The notes under the pieces were generated by a model. That model did not search any database and had not been told where the DNA came from. It saw only the letters and a list, made by a program, of their open reading frames with translations. Source: Phytohabitans flavus (GTDB lineage Bacteria; Actinomycetota; Actinomycetes; Mycobacteriales; Micromonosporaceae). From it: a DNA stretch of 64,000 bases. The stretch spans positions 8,624,001 through 8,688,000 of the forward strand of contig NZ_AP022870.1 of assembly GCF_011764545.1 (NCBI RefSeq), given 5' to 3'. Of the stretch, positions 18,410 to 26,091 are shown in pieces (within the stretch, counting starts at the first letter, position 1; every line of letters starts with the position of its first letter). A program made the position numbers and the translations under genes.

Positions 18410-19876
18410 CTAGGCGGCCGTCGCCAGGCGGGCCAGCGAGGCGTCGAGCGCGTCACCGTACTCGCGGTCGATCGAGCCCTCCAACACGCGGCGGGTGACC
18501 TTGGTGCGGAGCTCGGCCACCGGTTCGGTGAGGTCCACTGGGCCGGTGGCCAGCTTCGACTCCAGGTTGTGCACGAGGTTGTCGAGGTCCTGGCCAACAT
18601 CCACCCGGATGGCACCGGCGGCGACGCCGTCGTCGATGAGCTGGCCGATCTCCGAGATCACCTCGCGCACCGACGCCGGGCGCTGGGGAGTCGTCGCCGG
18701 TGCCGGTGCCGAGGCCGGCGGCGCGATCGGCCCGGCCTCTGAGGAAGGGGTGGCAGCGGGAGGCTGCGGCGCCGTCGGGTGCGCGGCCCCGCTGGGCGGT
18801 GGCGCCGGGTCATTCAGCGACATTCCCAGGAGTACGGCTGCCGCGAGCGCGACCGAGGCGGCGCCCACCGTCAGCGCGAGCCGGGTGCGGCGGGAGCGCC
18901 GGTGCGCGGGGGCCCACTCGGGTGCCACCTCGGACGGCAGCTTCACCTCCGGGGGCGGCGGCTGAGGACCCTGGACCGTCGGCAGTGTGACCGTCGGCGA
19001 CAGCATCGTGGCGGCCTGTAGGTCGGCGGGGAGCAGCTGGTCGCGCAGGACCTCGCCGACCTGGCGCGCGGTGGGCCGGTCGCGCGGGTTGCGGGCCAGG
19101 CACCTGAAGCAGATGTCGGCCACCGCCTGCGGCAGCCCTGGCACACCGGCAAGCCGGGGCACCTCGGGATCCTCCAGCGCGCGGGTGAGGTCCTCCCACG
19201 TCTCGGCCGGGTACGGCGGGTGCCCGGTCAGCGTCTCGAAGAGCAGCACGCCGAGGCAGTACGTGTCGGTGGCCGGCTGCGCGGGCGTACCGTCCAGCCG
19301 CTCGGGCGCCACATACGCCGGGGTACCGAACGTTTCGCCCTCTTCGTCCTCGTCTGGTGCGCCGATGTGCGTGGCGATGCCGAAGTCGAGCACCTTCGCG
19401 CCGACCGAGGTCATCATGATGTTGGCCGGCGTGACGTCGCGGTGGACGATGCCGAGGCGGTGCGCGGCGGCGAGCGCCTCGGCCACCTGCGCGCAGATCT
19501 CGACCGCCTCCGTCCACGGCAGCGGCCCCTCGGTCAGCCGCGTCTCCAGCTCCTCGCCGGAGAGCAGCTCCATAACCACGAAGGCGGTGACCGCGCCGTC
19601 CGGTGCGATCTCCTCGCCGTAGTCGTGGACCGAGGTCACGTGCGGGTGCACGAGCTGGGCGGCCGCCCGGGCCTCCTCGCGCACCATGTCGCGAAACTTG
19701 ACGTCCGCCGCCAGCGACGGCGCGAGCACCTTGACGGCGACGACCCGGTCAAGCACCTCGTCCCGGGCGCGCCAGATGAGCGACATGCCACCCGCGCCGA
19801 TGTTGTCGATCAGACGATAGCGCCGGGCTAGCAGACCACCAGGCTGCAAGGGTGCCGTCATCTGCGGCGTTGCCAT
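18410..19876 (-). CDS. Serine/threonine protein kinase (PknB family, membrane-anchored)
   Basis: 488 residues. Kinase domain in residues ~20-285: glycine loop NIGAGGMSLIW, catalytic K49 in VAVKVLAP, HRDVTPANIMM (HRDV replaces the common HRDL), DFG in VLDFGIATH, and PERLDG as APE. A Pro-rich juxtamembrane stretch leads to one membrane helix (LALTVGAASVALAAAVLLG, about 333-351). The outer part is a Pro/Ala linker and a small helical domain (~395-488) rather than PASTA repeats. A single-gene transcript convergent with the chitinase. Substrates are unknown. Confidence 0.9.
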   Translation of the reverse strand: MATPQMTAPLQPGGLLARRYRLIDNIGAGGMSLIWRARDEVLDRVVAVKVLAPSLAADVKFRDMVREEARAAAQLVHPHVTSVHDYGEEIAPDGAVTAFVVMELLSGEELETRLTEGPLPWTEAVEICAQVAEALAAAHRLGIVHRDVTPANIMMTSVGAKVLDFGIATHIGAPDEDEEGETFGTPAYVAPERLDGTPAQPATDTYCLGVLLFETLTGHPPYPAETWEDLTRALEDPEVPRLAGVPGLPQAVADICFRCLARNPRDRPTARQVGEVLRDQLLPADLQAATMLSPTVTLPTVQGPQPPPPEVKLPSEVAPEWAPAHRRSRRTRLALTVGAASVALAAAVLLGMSLNDPAPPPSGAAHPTAPQPPAATPSSEAGPIAPPASAPAPATTPQRPASVREVISEIGQLIDDGVAAGAIRVDVGQDLDNLVHNLESKLATGPVDLTEPVAELRTKVTRRVLEGSIDREYGDALDASLARLATAA

Positions 19877-20029
19877 CGTGTCGCACCTGCCTCAGGCTGG
19901 GAGGTCGTATCAGGCTCCGTGAATCCAGTCGCGCTGTCAACGGCGTGTCCGGACAGACAGACAGTTACCACGTGTGGCGTCCCGCGTGCGTGAAGCGCGC
20001 GGGTGGTCGGGCGTGCCACGATGAACGGC

Positions 20030-20866
20030 ATGGTCAGCGGCCCGGTGGCGTTCGTGCTCGGCGGTGGCGGGGTCCTCGGGGCGGTCGAGGTCGGCATGCT
20101 CCGCGCCCTGTTTCGGGCCGGCATCCGTCCAGATCTCGTGCTCGGTACCTCCATCGGCGCGGTGAATGGTGTGCTCGTGGCCGCCGAACCCGCCGAGTCG
20201 GTCACCGACCGCCTCGTCAGCCTGTGGGCGTCGCCGGAGGCCGACGAGGTGTATGGCGACTCGGTCGCCCGCCAGCTGCGCCGCTTCGCCGCCCGTACCC
20301 ACCTGCACTCGCCCCGCCCGCTGCGCCGGCTGCTGGAGCGCGAGCTCGGCGAGGGGACCCGCTTCGACGATCTGAAAGTGCCGTTCCGGTGCTGCGCGGC
20401 GAGCATCGAGCGGGCCGCCGAGCACTGGTTCGAGAGTGGGCCGGTGGTGGACGCGGTGCTCGCCTCCTCGGCGGTACCCGGGCTGCTGCCGCCCGCCGAG
20501 ATCGACGGTGAGCACTTCGTCGACGGCGGCATCGTCAACTCCATCCCGGTCGGCGAGGCGGTGGCGGCCGGGGCCAAGCAGATCTTCGTGCTCCAGGTCG
20601 GGCGCATCGAGCGGCCGCTTAGCCCACCGCGCCGGCCGTGGGAGGTGGCGCAGGTCGCGTTCGAGATCGCGCGGCGGCACCGCTTCGCCCGCGAGATGGC
20701 CGGCCTGCCCGACGAGGTCGACGTGCACGTGCTGCCCACCGGGGGCGGGGAGTCGCGCGACGACACCCCGTGGGCCTACCGCGACCGGGCCGCAGTCGGG
20801 CGCCGGATCAGCCGGGCGTACACGGCGTCCCGCCGCTACCTTGAGTCCTATGTGGAGAGTAGCTGA
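20030..20866 (+). CDS. Patatin-like phospholipase
   Basis: 278 residues. Patatin hallmarks: oxyanion loop LGGGGVLGAVEVGML, nucleophile GTSIG (G-x-S-x-G), and the catalytic Asp in VDGGIVNSIPVG. No signal peptide, so it acts on membrane lipids from the inside. ATG 20030 is chosen because a -10-like CACGAT ends 7 nt upstream; GTG 20003 and ATG 20021 are alternatives. The stop overlaps the next start as TGATG, coupling hydrolysis of acyl chains with an acyltransferase, a possible deacylation-reacylation pair. Confidence 0.85.
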   Translation: MVSGPVAFVLGGGGVLGAVEVGMLRALFRAGIRPDLVLGTSIGAVNGVLVAAEPAESVTDRLVSLWASPEADEVYGDSVARQLRRFAARTHLHSPRPLRRLLERELGEGTRFDDLKVPFRCCAASIERAAEHWFESGPVVDAVLASSAVPGLLPPAEIDGEHFVDGGIVNSIPVGEAVAAGAKQIFVLQVGRIERPLSPPRRPWEVAQVAFEIARRHRFAREMAGLPDEVDVHVLPTGGGESRDDTPWAYRDRAAVGRRISRAYTASRRYLESYVESS

Positions 20867-21873
20867 TGCCACTCCCACCCCGCTGGGTGCGCCGGATCGT
20901 ACTCGGGCCGCTGGTGGTAGCGCTCGCCCTGTTCATGGTGACGACGATTCCACTGTGGCTACTGCTCGGCGCGGTCGCCTCCCCGCTGGTGCCCGGCCGC
21001 CTGCGACTGCTCCGTCTCTTGTGGATCGGCGTCGTGTACCTGGTGTGGGACGCGGCCGCGCTTGTCACGCTCTTCGCGCTGTGGCTGGCCTCCGGCTTCG
21101 GGTGGAAGGTGCGCTCGCCGGTCTTCCAGCGGGCGCACTACGTGCTGACCGGCCGCTTCCTGCGCGCGCTCTTCTGGCAGGGGCAGTGGGCGCTGCGGCT
21201 CCGCATCGACGTGGCCGGTACCGACCCGGACACAGCCGCGCCCGGCAGGCCCGAGGTGGTGCTGTGCCGGCACGCCGGACCTGGTGATTCATTCATCCTC
21301 ATTCAGGCCCTCGTCAACTGGTACGCCCGGGAGCCGCGGATCGTCCTCAAAGACACGCTCCAGTGGGACCCGGCCATCGACGTGATGCTCAACCGGCTGC
21401 CCAACCGCTTCATCGCGCCGGGGCATGCGACAGGCGACTCCATCGAGGCACAGATCGGCCATCTGGCCACTGGGCTGGACGACAACGACGTACTGGTCAT
21501 CTTCCCGGAAGGAGGCAACTTCACCCCACGCCGCCGCATCCGGGCCATCGAGCGGCTGCGCGCCGACGGGCACGAGGAGATGGCGGTCCGTGCCGAGCGC
21601 ATGCGAAACGTGCTCGCGCCGAAGCCCGGCGGGATGCTCGCCGCCCTCGATGCGGCACCCGACGCTGGGGTGATCTTCGTAGCACACACCGGGCTCGACC
21701 GCTTGCTGACGGTTGCCGATATATGGCGTGAGCTGCCGATGGACAAACGCCTGGTCATGCGCTTCTGGTCGGTGCCACCCGAGGACGTGCCGAAGGACCG
21801 CGAGGAGCGGATCGCGTGGCTGTACGACTGGTGGGCCCGGATCGACAGGTGGATCGAAACGTATCGCGTGTAA
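20866..21873 (+). CDS. PlsC-family 1-acyl-sn-glycerol-3-phosphate acyltransferase
   Basis: 335 residues, two to three N-terminal membrane segments (about 12-35, 45-70), then a PlsC-like catalytic region with HX4D in RHAGPGDS and FPEGGNFTPRRR. Longer than a standard PlsC (about 240 residues), with a C-terminal extension rich in charged and aromatic residues. TGATG overlap with the patatin gene. Confidence 0.8.
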   Translation: MPLPPRWVRRIVLGPLVVALALFMVTTIPLWLLLGAVASPLVPGRLRLLRLLWIGVVYLVWDAAALVTLFALWLASGFGWKVRSPVFQRAHYVLTGRFLRALFWQGQWALRLRIDVAGTDPDTAAPGRPEVVLCRHAGPGDSFILIQALVNWYAREPRIVLKDTLQWDPAIDVMLNRLPNRFIAPGHATGDSIEAQIGHLATGLDDNDVLVIFPEGGNFTPRRRIRAIERLRADGHEEMAVRAERMRNVLAPKPGGMLAALDAAPDAGVIFVAHTGLDRLLTVADIWRELPMDKRLVMRFWSVPPEDVPKDREERIAWLYDWWARIDRWIETYRV

Positions 21874-21898
21874 CGCGCCTCGCGTATGGTGTCGGCCC

Positions 21899-22219
21899 GT
21901 GGAGCAGATCTGTCTGGTAACGACGGTCGTCGACGCGCGCTCGGTCGCAGACGTCCTCGCCGCTTCGGCCGTCGCCGGGCGCCTCGCGGCCTCCGCGAGA
22001 GTCGGTGGCCCGGTGGACAGCACGTACTGGTGGGACGGCCGGGTGGAAACCGCTCAGGAGTGGCCGGTCCAGTTCAAAACGGCGCCGGATCGCCTCGACG
22101 CGCTCGTCGACCACGTGCGCGTGGCACATCCGTACGACGTACCGGAGATCCTGGTGAGCACGGTCGCTAGCGGCAATCCCGCCTACCACGCCTGGGTTTA
22201 CGACCAAACTCGTCACTGA
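21899..22219 (+). CDS. cutA: Divalent-ion tolerance protein CutA1 family
   Basis: 106 residues with the CutA1 pattern: VTTVVDARSVADVLAASAVAGRLAASARV, STYWWDGRVETAQEWPVQFKT and HPYDVPEILV. CutA1 forms a very stable trimer; its in vivo job (copper tolerance was first proposed) is unsettled. GTG 21899 is preceded by TATGGT (21885-21890) 8 nt upstream, consistent with a leaderless mRNA. It lies 25 nt after the acyltransferase. Confidence 0.85.
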   Translation: MEQICLVTTVVDARSVADVLAASAVAGRLAASARVGGPVDSTYWWDGRVETAQEWPVQFKTAPDRLDALVDHVRVAHPYDVPEILVSTVASGNPAYHAWVYDQTRH

Positions 22220-22356
22220 CGCTTCGGGGTAGCGTTACCCCTACCCCACCTCCGGGGTTCCCAGGGTTTCTCACCCCAGGCACAATGCGGAGACTTGTCT
22301 GCATGGCGCCTCGCCGACCCCGTCGGGGCGAAAGCCCTACAAGGGGAGGAGAGGTA

Positions 22357-23382
22357 GTGCCGGTCGGTGTGTTGGCGGAGCCTGCTCGAAAACGAGGCAG
22401 TGACTTCGCGCAGTTGTCGAAGCGGGTCAACGAGGCGGGTCTGATGGCACGCCGGCCATGGTGGTACGCGGCGAAGATCGCCTTCACCAGCGCGCTGTTC
22501 ATCGGGGGATGGGTCGCCTTCTTCGTCGTCGGCAACTCATGGTGGCAGTTGCTGGTAGCGGTGTTCCTCGCCGTGGCCACCACGCAGGTCGCGTTCCTCG
22601 GTCACGACGCGGGGCACCGTCAGATGTTCCGCACCCGGCGTCCCAGTGAGGTCTTCGGGCTCGTCGCGGGCAATCTGGCCATCGGCCTCAGCTACGGCTG
22701 GTGGATGGACAAGCACACCCGCCACCACGCCAACCCCAACCACGAGGACGAGGACCCGGACGTCGCCCCCGGCGCTCTTGCCTGGACGCGGGAGCAGGCG
22801 TTGGCGCGCACCGGCGGTCTCGGCCGCTGGCTGGCCCGGTGGCAGGCGTACCTCTTCTTCCCACTGCTCACGCTCGAAGGGCTCAACCTGCACGCCGCGA
22901 GCTTCCGCGCGCTGAAGAGCGCTCCCATGCGGTACCGGCGGCTGGAGGCGGTGCTCCTCGGCGTGCACGTGGTCGCGTACCTCGCAGTGGTCTTCACGGT
23001 CCTCTCGCCCGGACTGGCGCTGCTGTTCATCGCCGTCCATCAAGGACTGTGGGGTGTCTACATGGGATGCTCGTTCGCGCCCAACCACAAGGGCATGCCG
23101 ATGCTCACCGCCGAGGACGACGTCGACTTCCTGCGCAAGCAGGTGCTCACGTCGCGCAACGTGCGGGGCGGGAAGTTCGTCGACTTCGCGCTGGGCGGGC
23201 TCAACTACCAGATCGAGCACCACCTCTTCCCGAGCATGGCCCGGCCCAATCTGCGAAAGGCCCAGCCGATCGTGGAGGCGTACTGCGCGGAGCAGGGCAT
23301 CGCGTACGAGGCGACCGGCTTGATCGACTCGTACAGCCAGGCGTTGCGGCACCTGCACGACGCGGGTAACCCACCGCGCTGA
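22357..23382 (+). CDS. Membrane fatty-acid desaturase (acyl-CoA/acyl-lipid type)
   Basis: 341 residues with the three histidine boxes HDAGH, HTRHH and QIEHH that hold the di-iron centre, and four membrane helices between them. The Q-x-x-HH third box resembles front-end/acyl-lipid desaturases (COG3239) but no cytochrome b5 domain is present. GTG 22357 has a strong GGGGAGGAGAGG site; an upstream ATG at 22285 would add a non-conserved Arg-rich leader. The 137-nt gap before it contains GGGGTA-gcgt-TACCCC at 22226-22241 and other short hairpins, possibly a regulated leader. Introduces double bonds to adjust membrane fluidity. Confidence 0.88.
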   Translation: MPVGVLAEPARKRGSDFAQLSKRVNEAGLMARRPWWYAAKIAFTSALFIGGWVAFFVVGNSWWQLLVAVFLAVATTQVAFLGHDAGHRQMFRTRRPSEVFGLVAGNLAIGLSYGWWMDKHTRHHANPNHEDEDPDVAPGALAWTREQALARTGGLGRWLARWQAYLFFPLLTLEGLNLHAASFRALKSAPMRYRRLEAVLLGVHVVAYLAVVFTVLSPGLALLFIAVHQGLWGVYMGCSFAPNHKGMPMLTAEDDVDFLRKQVLTSRNVRGGKFVDFALGGLNYQIEHHLFPSMARPNLRKAQPIVEAYCAEQGIAYEATGLIDSYSQALRHLHDAGNPPR

Positions 23383-23432
23383 GCGACTGATCACGCAGGC
23401 GAGGCGGCCGGCGGTGCGGCAGGATGGACGCC

Positions 23433-24479
23433 ATGTCGCATGACCACCCGCATGGTCACGACCACGACCACGGTCATGAGCACCGTGGCGGTGGTTGGTG
23501 GCAGCGGGTGGTCCACGCCGTCCGGCCGCACTCGCACGACACCGCGGACCAGGTTGACACCGAGCTCGAGAGCAGCCGCGAGGGCACCCGGGCGGTGTGG
23601 ATCTCGCTCGCGGTGCTCGGCGTCACCGCGTTGCTTCAGGCCGTCATCGTCGCCTTGTCCGGTTCGGTGGCCCTGCTCGGCGACACACTGCACAACCTCG
23701 CCGACGCGCTGACCGCGGTACCGCTGGCGATCGCGTTCGCGGTCGGGCGGCGGGCTCCCACCCGGCGGTACACGTACGGCTTCGGCCGCGCCGAAGACCT
23801 GGCCGGCATCGTGATCGTCGTGTTCATCGCGGCTTCCGCGGTGGTCGCCGGCGTCGAGGCGGTACGCCGCCTGTTCCACCCGGCCGACGTCGACTACCTG
23901 CCCGCGGTGGCGCTGGCCGGTGTGCTCGGGTTCGCCGGCAACGAGATCGTCGCGCAGTACCGGATCCGCGTCGGCCGCCGCATCGGCTCGGCCGCGCTTG
24001 TCGCCGACGGGCTGCACGCCCGCACCGACGGCTTCACCTCGCTCGGGGTGCTGGCCAGTGCCGGCGGCCTCGCGCTCGGCTGGCGGTGGGCGGACCCGGT
24101 GGTCGGCCTCTTGATCACCGCGGCCATCCTTGTCGTGCTCGCCGGGGCGGCCCGCCAGGTGTACCGGCGGCTGATGGACGCCGTCGACCCCGAGCTTGTC
24201 GACGCGGTGGAGCACGCGCTGGAGCACACCGAGGGCGTGCTCGCCGTCGGTACGGTACGGGTCCGCTGGATCGGGCACCGGATGCGCGCCGAGTGCGACA
24301 TCGTGGTCGACCCCTCACTCACCGTCGTACAGGCACACGCGGTCGCGGTGGAGGCCGAGCACAGCCTGCTGCACGCCGTACCGCGGCTGGGGTCAGCGAT
24401 CGTGCACGCGGACCCGGCGCCGGTCGGCGGCCATGACCACCACGAAGCGGTGGCCCATCATCGAGAGGAGCTGTCATGA
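23433..24479 (+). CDS. Cation diffusion facilitator (CDF) metal efflux transporter
   Basis: 348 residues. N-terminal His-rich tail (SHDHPHGHDHDHGHEH), then six membrane helices with metal-site pairs in LLGDTLHNLADA (HxxxD) and DGLHARTDGFTS (HxxxD), and a cytoplasmic CDF C-terminal domain. Probably exports zinc or a similar divalent ion against protons. ATG 23433 lies 7 nt after a CAGGAT -10-like box. The stop overlaps the pterin dehydratase start by ATGA (24476-24479). Confidence 0.88.
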   Translation: MSHDHPHGHDHDHGHEHRGGGWWQRVVHAVRPHSHDTADQVDTELESSREGTRAVWISLAVLGVTALLQAVIVALSGSVALLGDTLHNLADALTAVPLAIAFAVGRRAPTRRYTYGFGRAEDLAGIVIVVFIAASAVVAGVEAVRRLFHPADVDYLPAVALAGVLGFAGNEIVAQYRIRVGRRIGSAALVADGLHARTDGFTSLGVLASAGGLALGWRWADPVVGLLITAAILVVLAGAARQVYRRLMDAVDPELVDAVEHALEHTEGVLAVGTVRVRWIGHRMRAECDIVVDPSLTVVQAHAVAVEAEHSLLHAVPRLGSAIVHADPAPVGGHDHHEAVAHHREELS

Positions 24480-24736
24480 CCCTGGCCGACCTGCCGGCCT
24501 GGAGCGGCGACGAGACCGAAATCACGCGGACCGCCGAGCTGCCCGGTTTCATGGACGCGATCGCGGTCGTCGACCGGGTCGCGGTGGTCGCCGAGGAGAT
24601 GAACCATCACCCGGATATCGACATCCGGTGGCGGACGCTGACATTTCGCTGTAGCACGCACTCGGCCGGCAAGGTCACCGACCGCGACTACGAGCTGGCC
24701 AGGCGGATCGACGAAATCGTGGCAAACCAGTCCTGA
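24476..24736 (+). CDS. 4a-hydroxytetrahydrobiopterin dehydratase (PCD/DCoH)
   Basis: 86 residues, close to the usual ~95. The active-site signature EEMNHHPDIDIRWRTLTFR and the tail TDRDYELARRID are those of pterin-4a-carbinolamine dehydratases, which recycle the cofactor of aromatic amino acid hydroxylases. No hydroxylase is visible nearby, so the substrate may be another pterin. ATGA overlap with the CDF gene shows cotranslation, a pairing with no obvious metabolic logic. Confidence 0.85.
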   Translation: MTLADLPAWSGDETEITRTAELPGFMDAIAVVDRVAVVAEEMNHHPDIDIRWRTLTFRCSTHSAGKVTDRDYELARRIDEIVANQS

Positions 24737-24795
24737 CCTGCTCGCGTTCCCGCAGCGGATCGCGGTAGACGGCCGCGATCAGGCAGGATGTCGGC

Positions 24796-25932
24796 GTGAG
24801 GTTCGAAGTCAGCAAGGTGCTCGACGCCATCGAGCAGCGCCTCACCACCGACCCCGCGCTGGCCCGGGCCGTGGTCGACCTCGCCGAGGTGGTGCGGTAC
24901 GCCGACCTCGACGGCGGCCGCCCGGCCAGCCTGCTGCGGCTGGGGCTGGTGGTCGACGCGCTCGCCACGCAGCTAGCCGAGGACAACGCGGCTGTGTATG
25001 CGGTGGTCCACCGCGGCCTGCTCTCCGACGCCGACCTGACGTCCAACGAGCGGATGGTGGTCCGCCGCTGGGCCGACGACGGGCTCGTCGAGGTGCTGCC
25101 GACGGTGGGCGACCGGGTGCTGGAGGTCGCCGACCTGCTGGGGCTGCCGGTGCTGAGCCGCATGCGGTTCGAAGGGGTCCGCGAGCGGTATGGCTGGCTG
25201 GCCGGCCAGGCGGGCCGGCTGATGGCCCCGGTGTCCGGCAAGACCGGCGCGACGCTTGTCGCCCAGGTCGGCGGCGGCGCAGTGCCCTCGATCGGCTCGC
25301 CCGATCCGGTCGGCGCCAAGATCCTCGCCCGGCTGTGGCGCTGCCCGGAGTCCAACTGCGCCAATTTCGGCGGCGGAGGTGGCGCCTTCGCCGACCTCGC
25401 GCCCGAGCGCCGGGCCGGCGGCCAGCCCCCGCCCACGCTGCACACCGGCTCGCCGACCTGCCCTCGGCACAGCAATCCGCTCAGCGACATCGGCCCCCGC
25501 CCGCCCGCGGAGGCGCTGGCCGTGCGGGTCGGTGGCGTGATCCGCCGCCGCTTCGTGGTGGCCGAGGACACCCCGGTCGTGGTCGGCCGCGCGCCGGACA
25601 AGGACGGCATCATGCTCGGCCAGTGGCTGACCGAGGAGGCGCGGCGGTGGATCAGCCGCAACCACGTCCGCTTCGAGATGCGCGGCAACGAGGTCGTCGC
25701 CCAGGACGTCAGCACCAACGGCACGGGCGTCCGGCCCGGCGGCTCGATGGACGAGGCCGAGCGCATGATCCTCAAGCGCCAGACGCGCGTGCTGGCACCC
25801 GGCGACCTGATCGAGCTCTATCCGGGCGTGCACGTCGGCAAGGCCAAGACACTGACCTCCGCGGCCCCGCTCAACTCCGTGTCGGTCATGGCCGAAGCCC
25901 CGACGCTCTCCATGCGCATCCTCGAGCGCTGA
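24796..25932 (+). CDS. FHA domain-containing protein
   Basis: 378 residues. The N-terminal ~200 residues are helical and unassigned; a Cys-containing stretch (RLWRCPESNCANFG ... SPTCPRHSNP) could bind zinc; the C-terminal FHA domain has VVVGRAPDKDGIML, ISRNHVRFEM and QDVSTNGTGV, the loops that read phosphothreonine. A possible reader of Ser/Thr kinase signals such as the kinase at 18410. GTG 24796 lies 6 nt after CAGGAT (24784-24789), a leaderless layout. Confidence 0.82.
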   Translation: MRFEVSKVLDAIEQRLTTDPALARAVVDLAEVVRYADLDGGRPASLLRLGLVVDALATQLAEDNAAVYAVVHRGLLSDADLTSNERMVVRRWADDGLVEVLPTVGDRVLEVADLLGLPVLSRMRFEGVRERYGWLAGQAGRLMAPVSGKTGATLVAQVGGGAVPSIGSPDPVGAKILARLWRCPESNCANFGGGGGAFADLAPERRAGGQPPPTLHTGSPTCPRHSNPLSDIGPRPPAEALAVRVGGVIRRRFVVAEDTPVVVGRAPDKDGIMLGQWLTEEARRWISRNHVRFEMRGNEVVAQDVSTNGTGVRPGGSMDEAERMILKRQTRVLAPGDLIELYPGVHVGKAKTLTSAAPLNSVSVMAEAPTLSMRILER

Positions 25933-25937
25933 CGGTC

Positions 25938-26020
25938 CAAGACAAAGATTCGAGCTACCGCGATGTCCGCGGTGGTCCGGACCGCTGCTCCCGCGGCCTC
26001 ACCCTCCGCGCTTCACAACC
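25938..26020 (+). repeat. 3'-end dispersed repeat, copy B
   Basis: Starts 6 nt after the FHA gene stop: CAAGACAAAGAT, CGAGCTACCGCGATGTCC, GCGGTGGTCCGGACCGC, TGCTCCCGCGGCCTCACC, CTCCGCGCTTCAC. Close to the family consensus and inverted relative to copy C, so B and C bracket the MerR-enolase gene. Confidence 0.85.
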
Positions 26021-26053
26021 AAACCCGCGGAACGCGCAGGCCACCTCGCGCGC

Positions 26054-26085
26054 TTGACCTGTACCCATAGGTGCAGGTTTACGGT
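26054..26085 (+). promoter_or_regulatory. MerR-type promoter with overlong spacer
   Basis: -35 TTGACC (26054-26059) and -10 TACGGT (26080-26085) are 20 bp apart, longer than the optimal 17, as in promoters that MerR regulators twist into activity. Between them lies the dyad ACCTGTACC-cata-GGTGCAGGT (26057-26078, 8 of 9 positions paired). The regulated gene itself begins with a MerR domain at 26092. Confidence 0.75.
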
Positions 26086-26091
26086 CGTGAC

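Noticed and set aside
20003..20029. Upstream GTG/ATG starts for the patatin gene
   Set aside because: They would begin inside or before the -10-like CACGAT that lies 7 nt ahead of ATG 20030, and the added residues are not part of the patatin fold.
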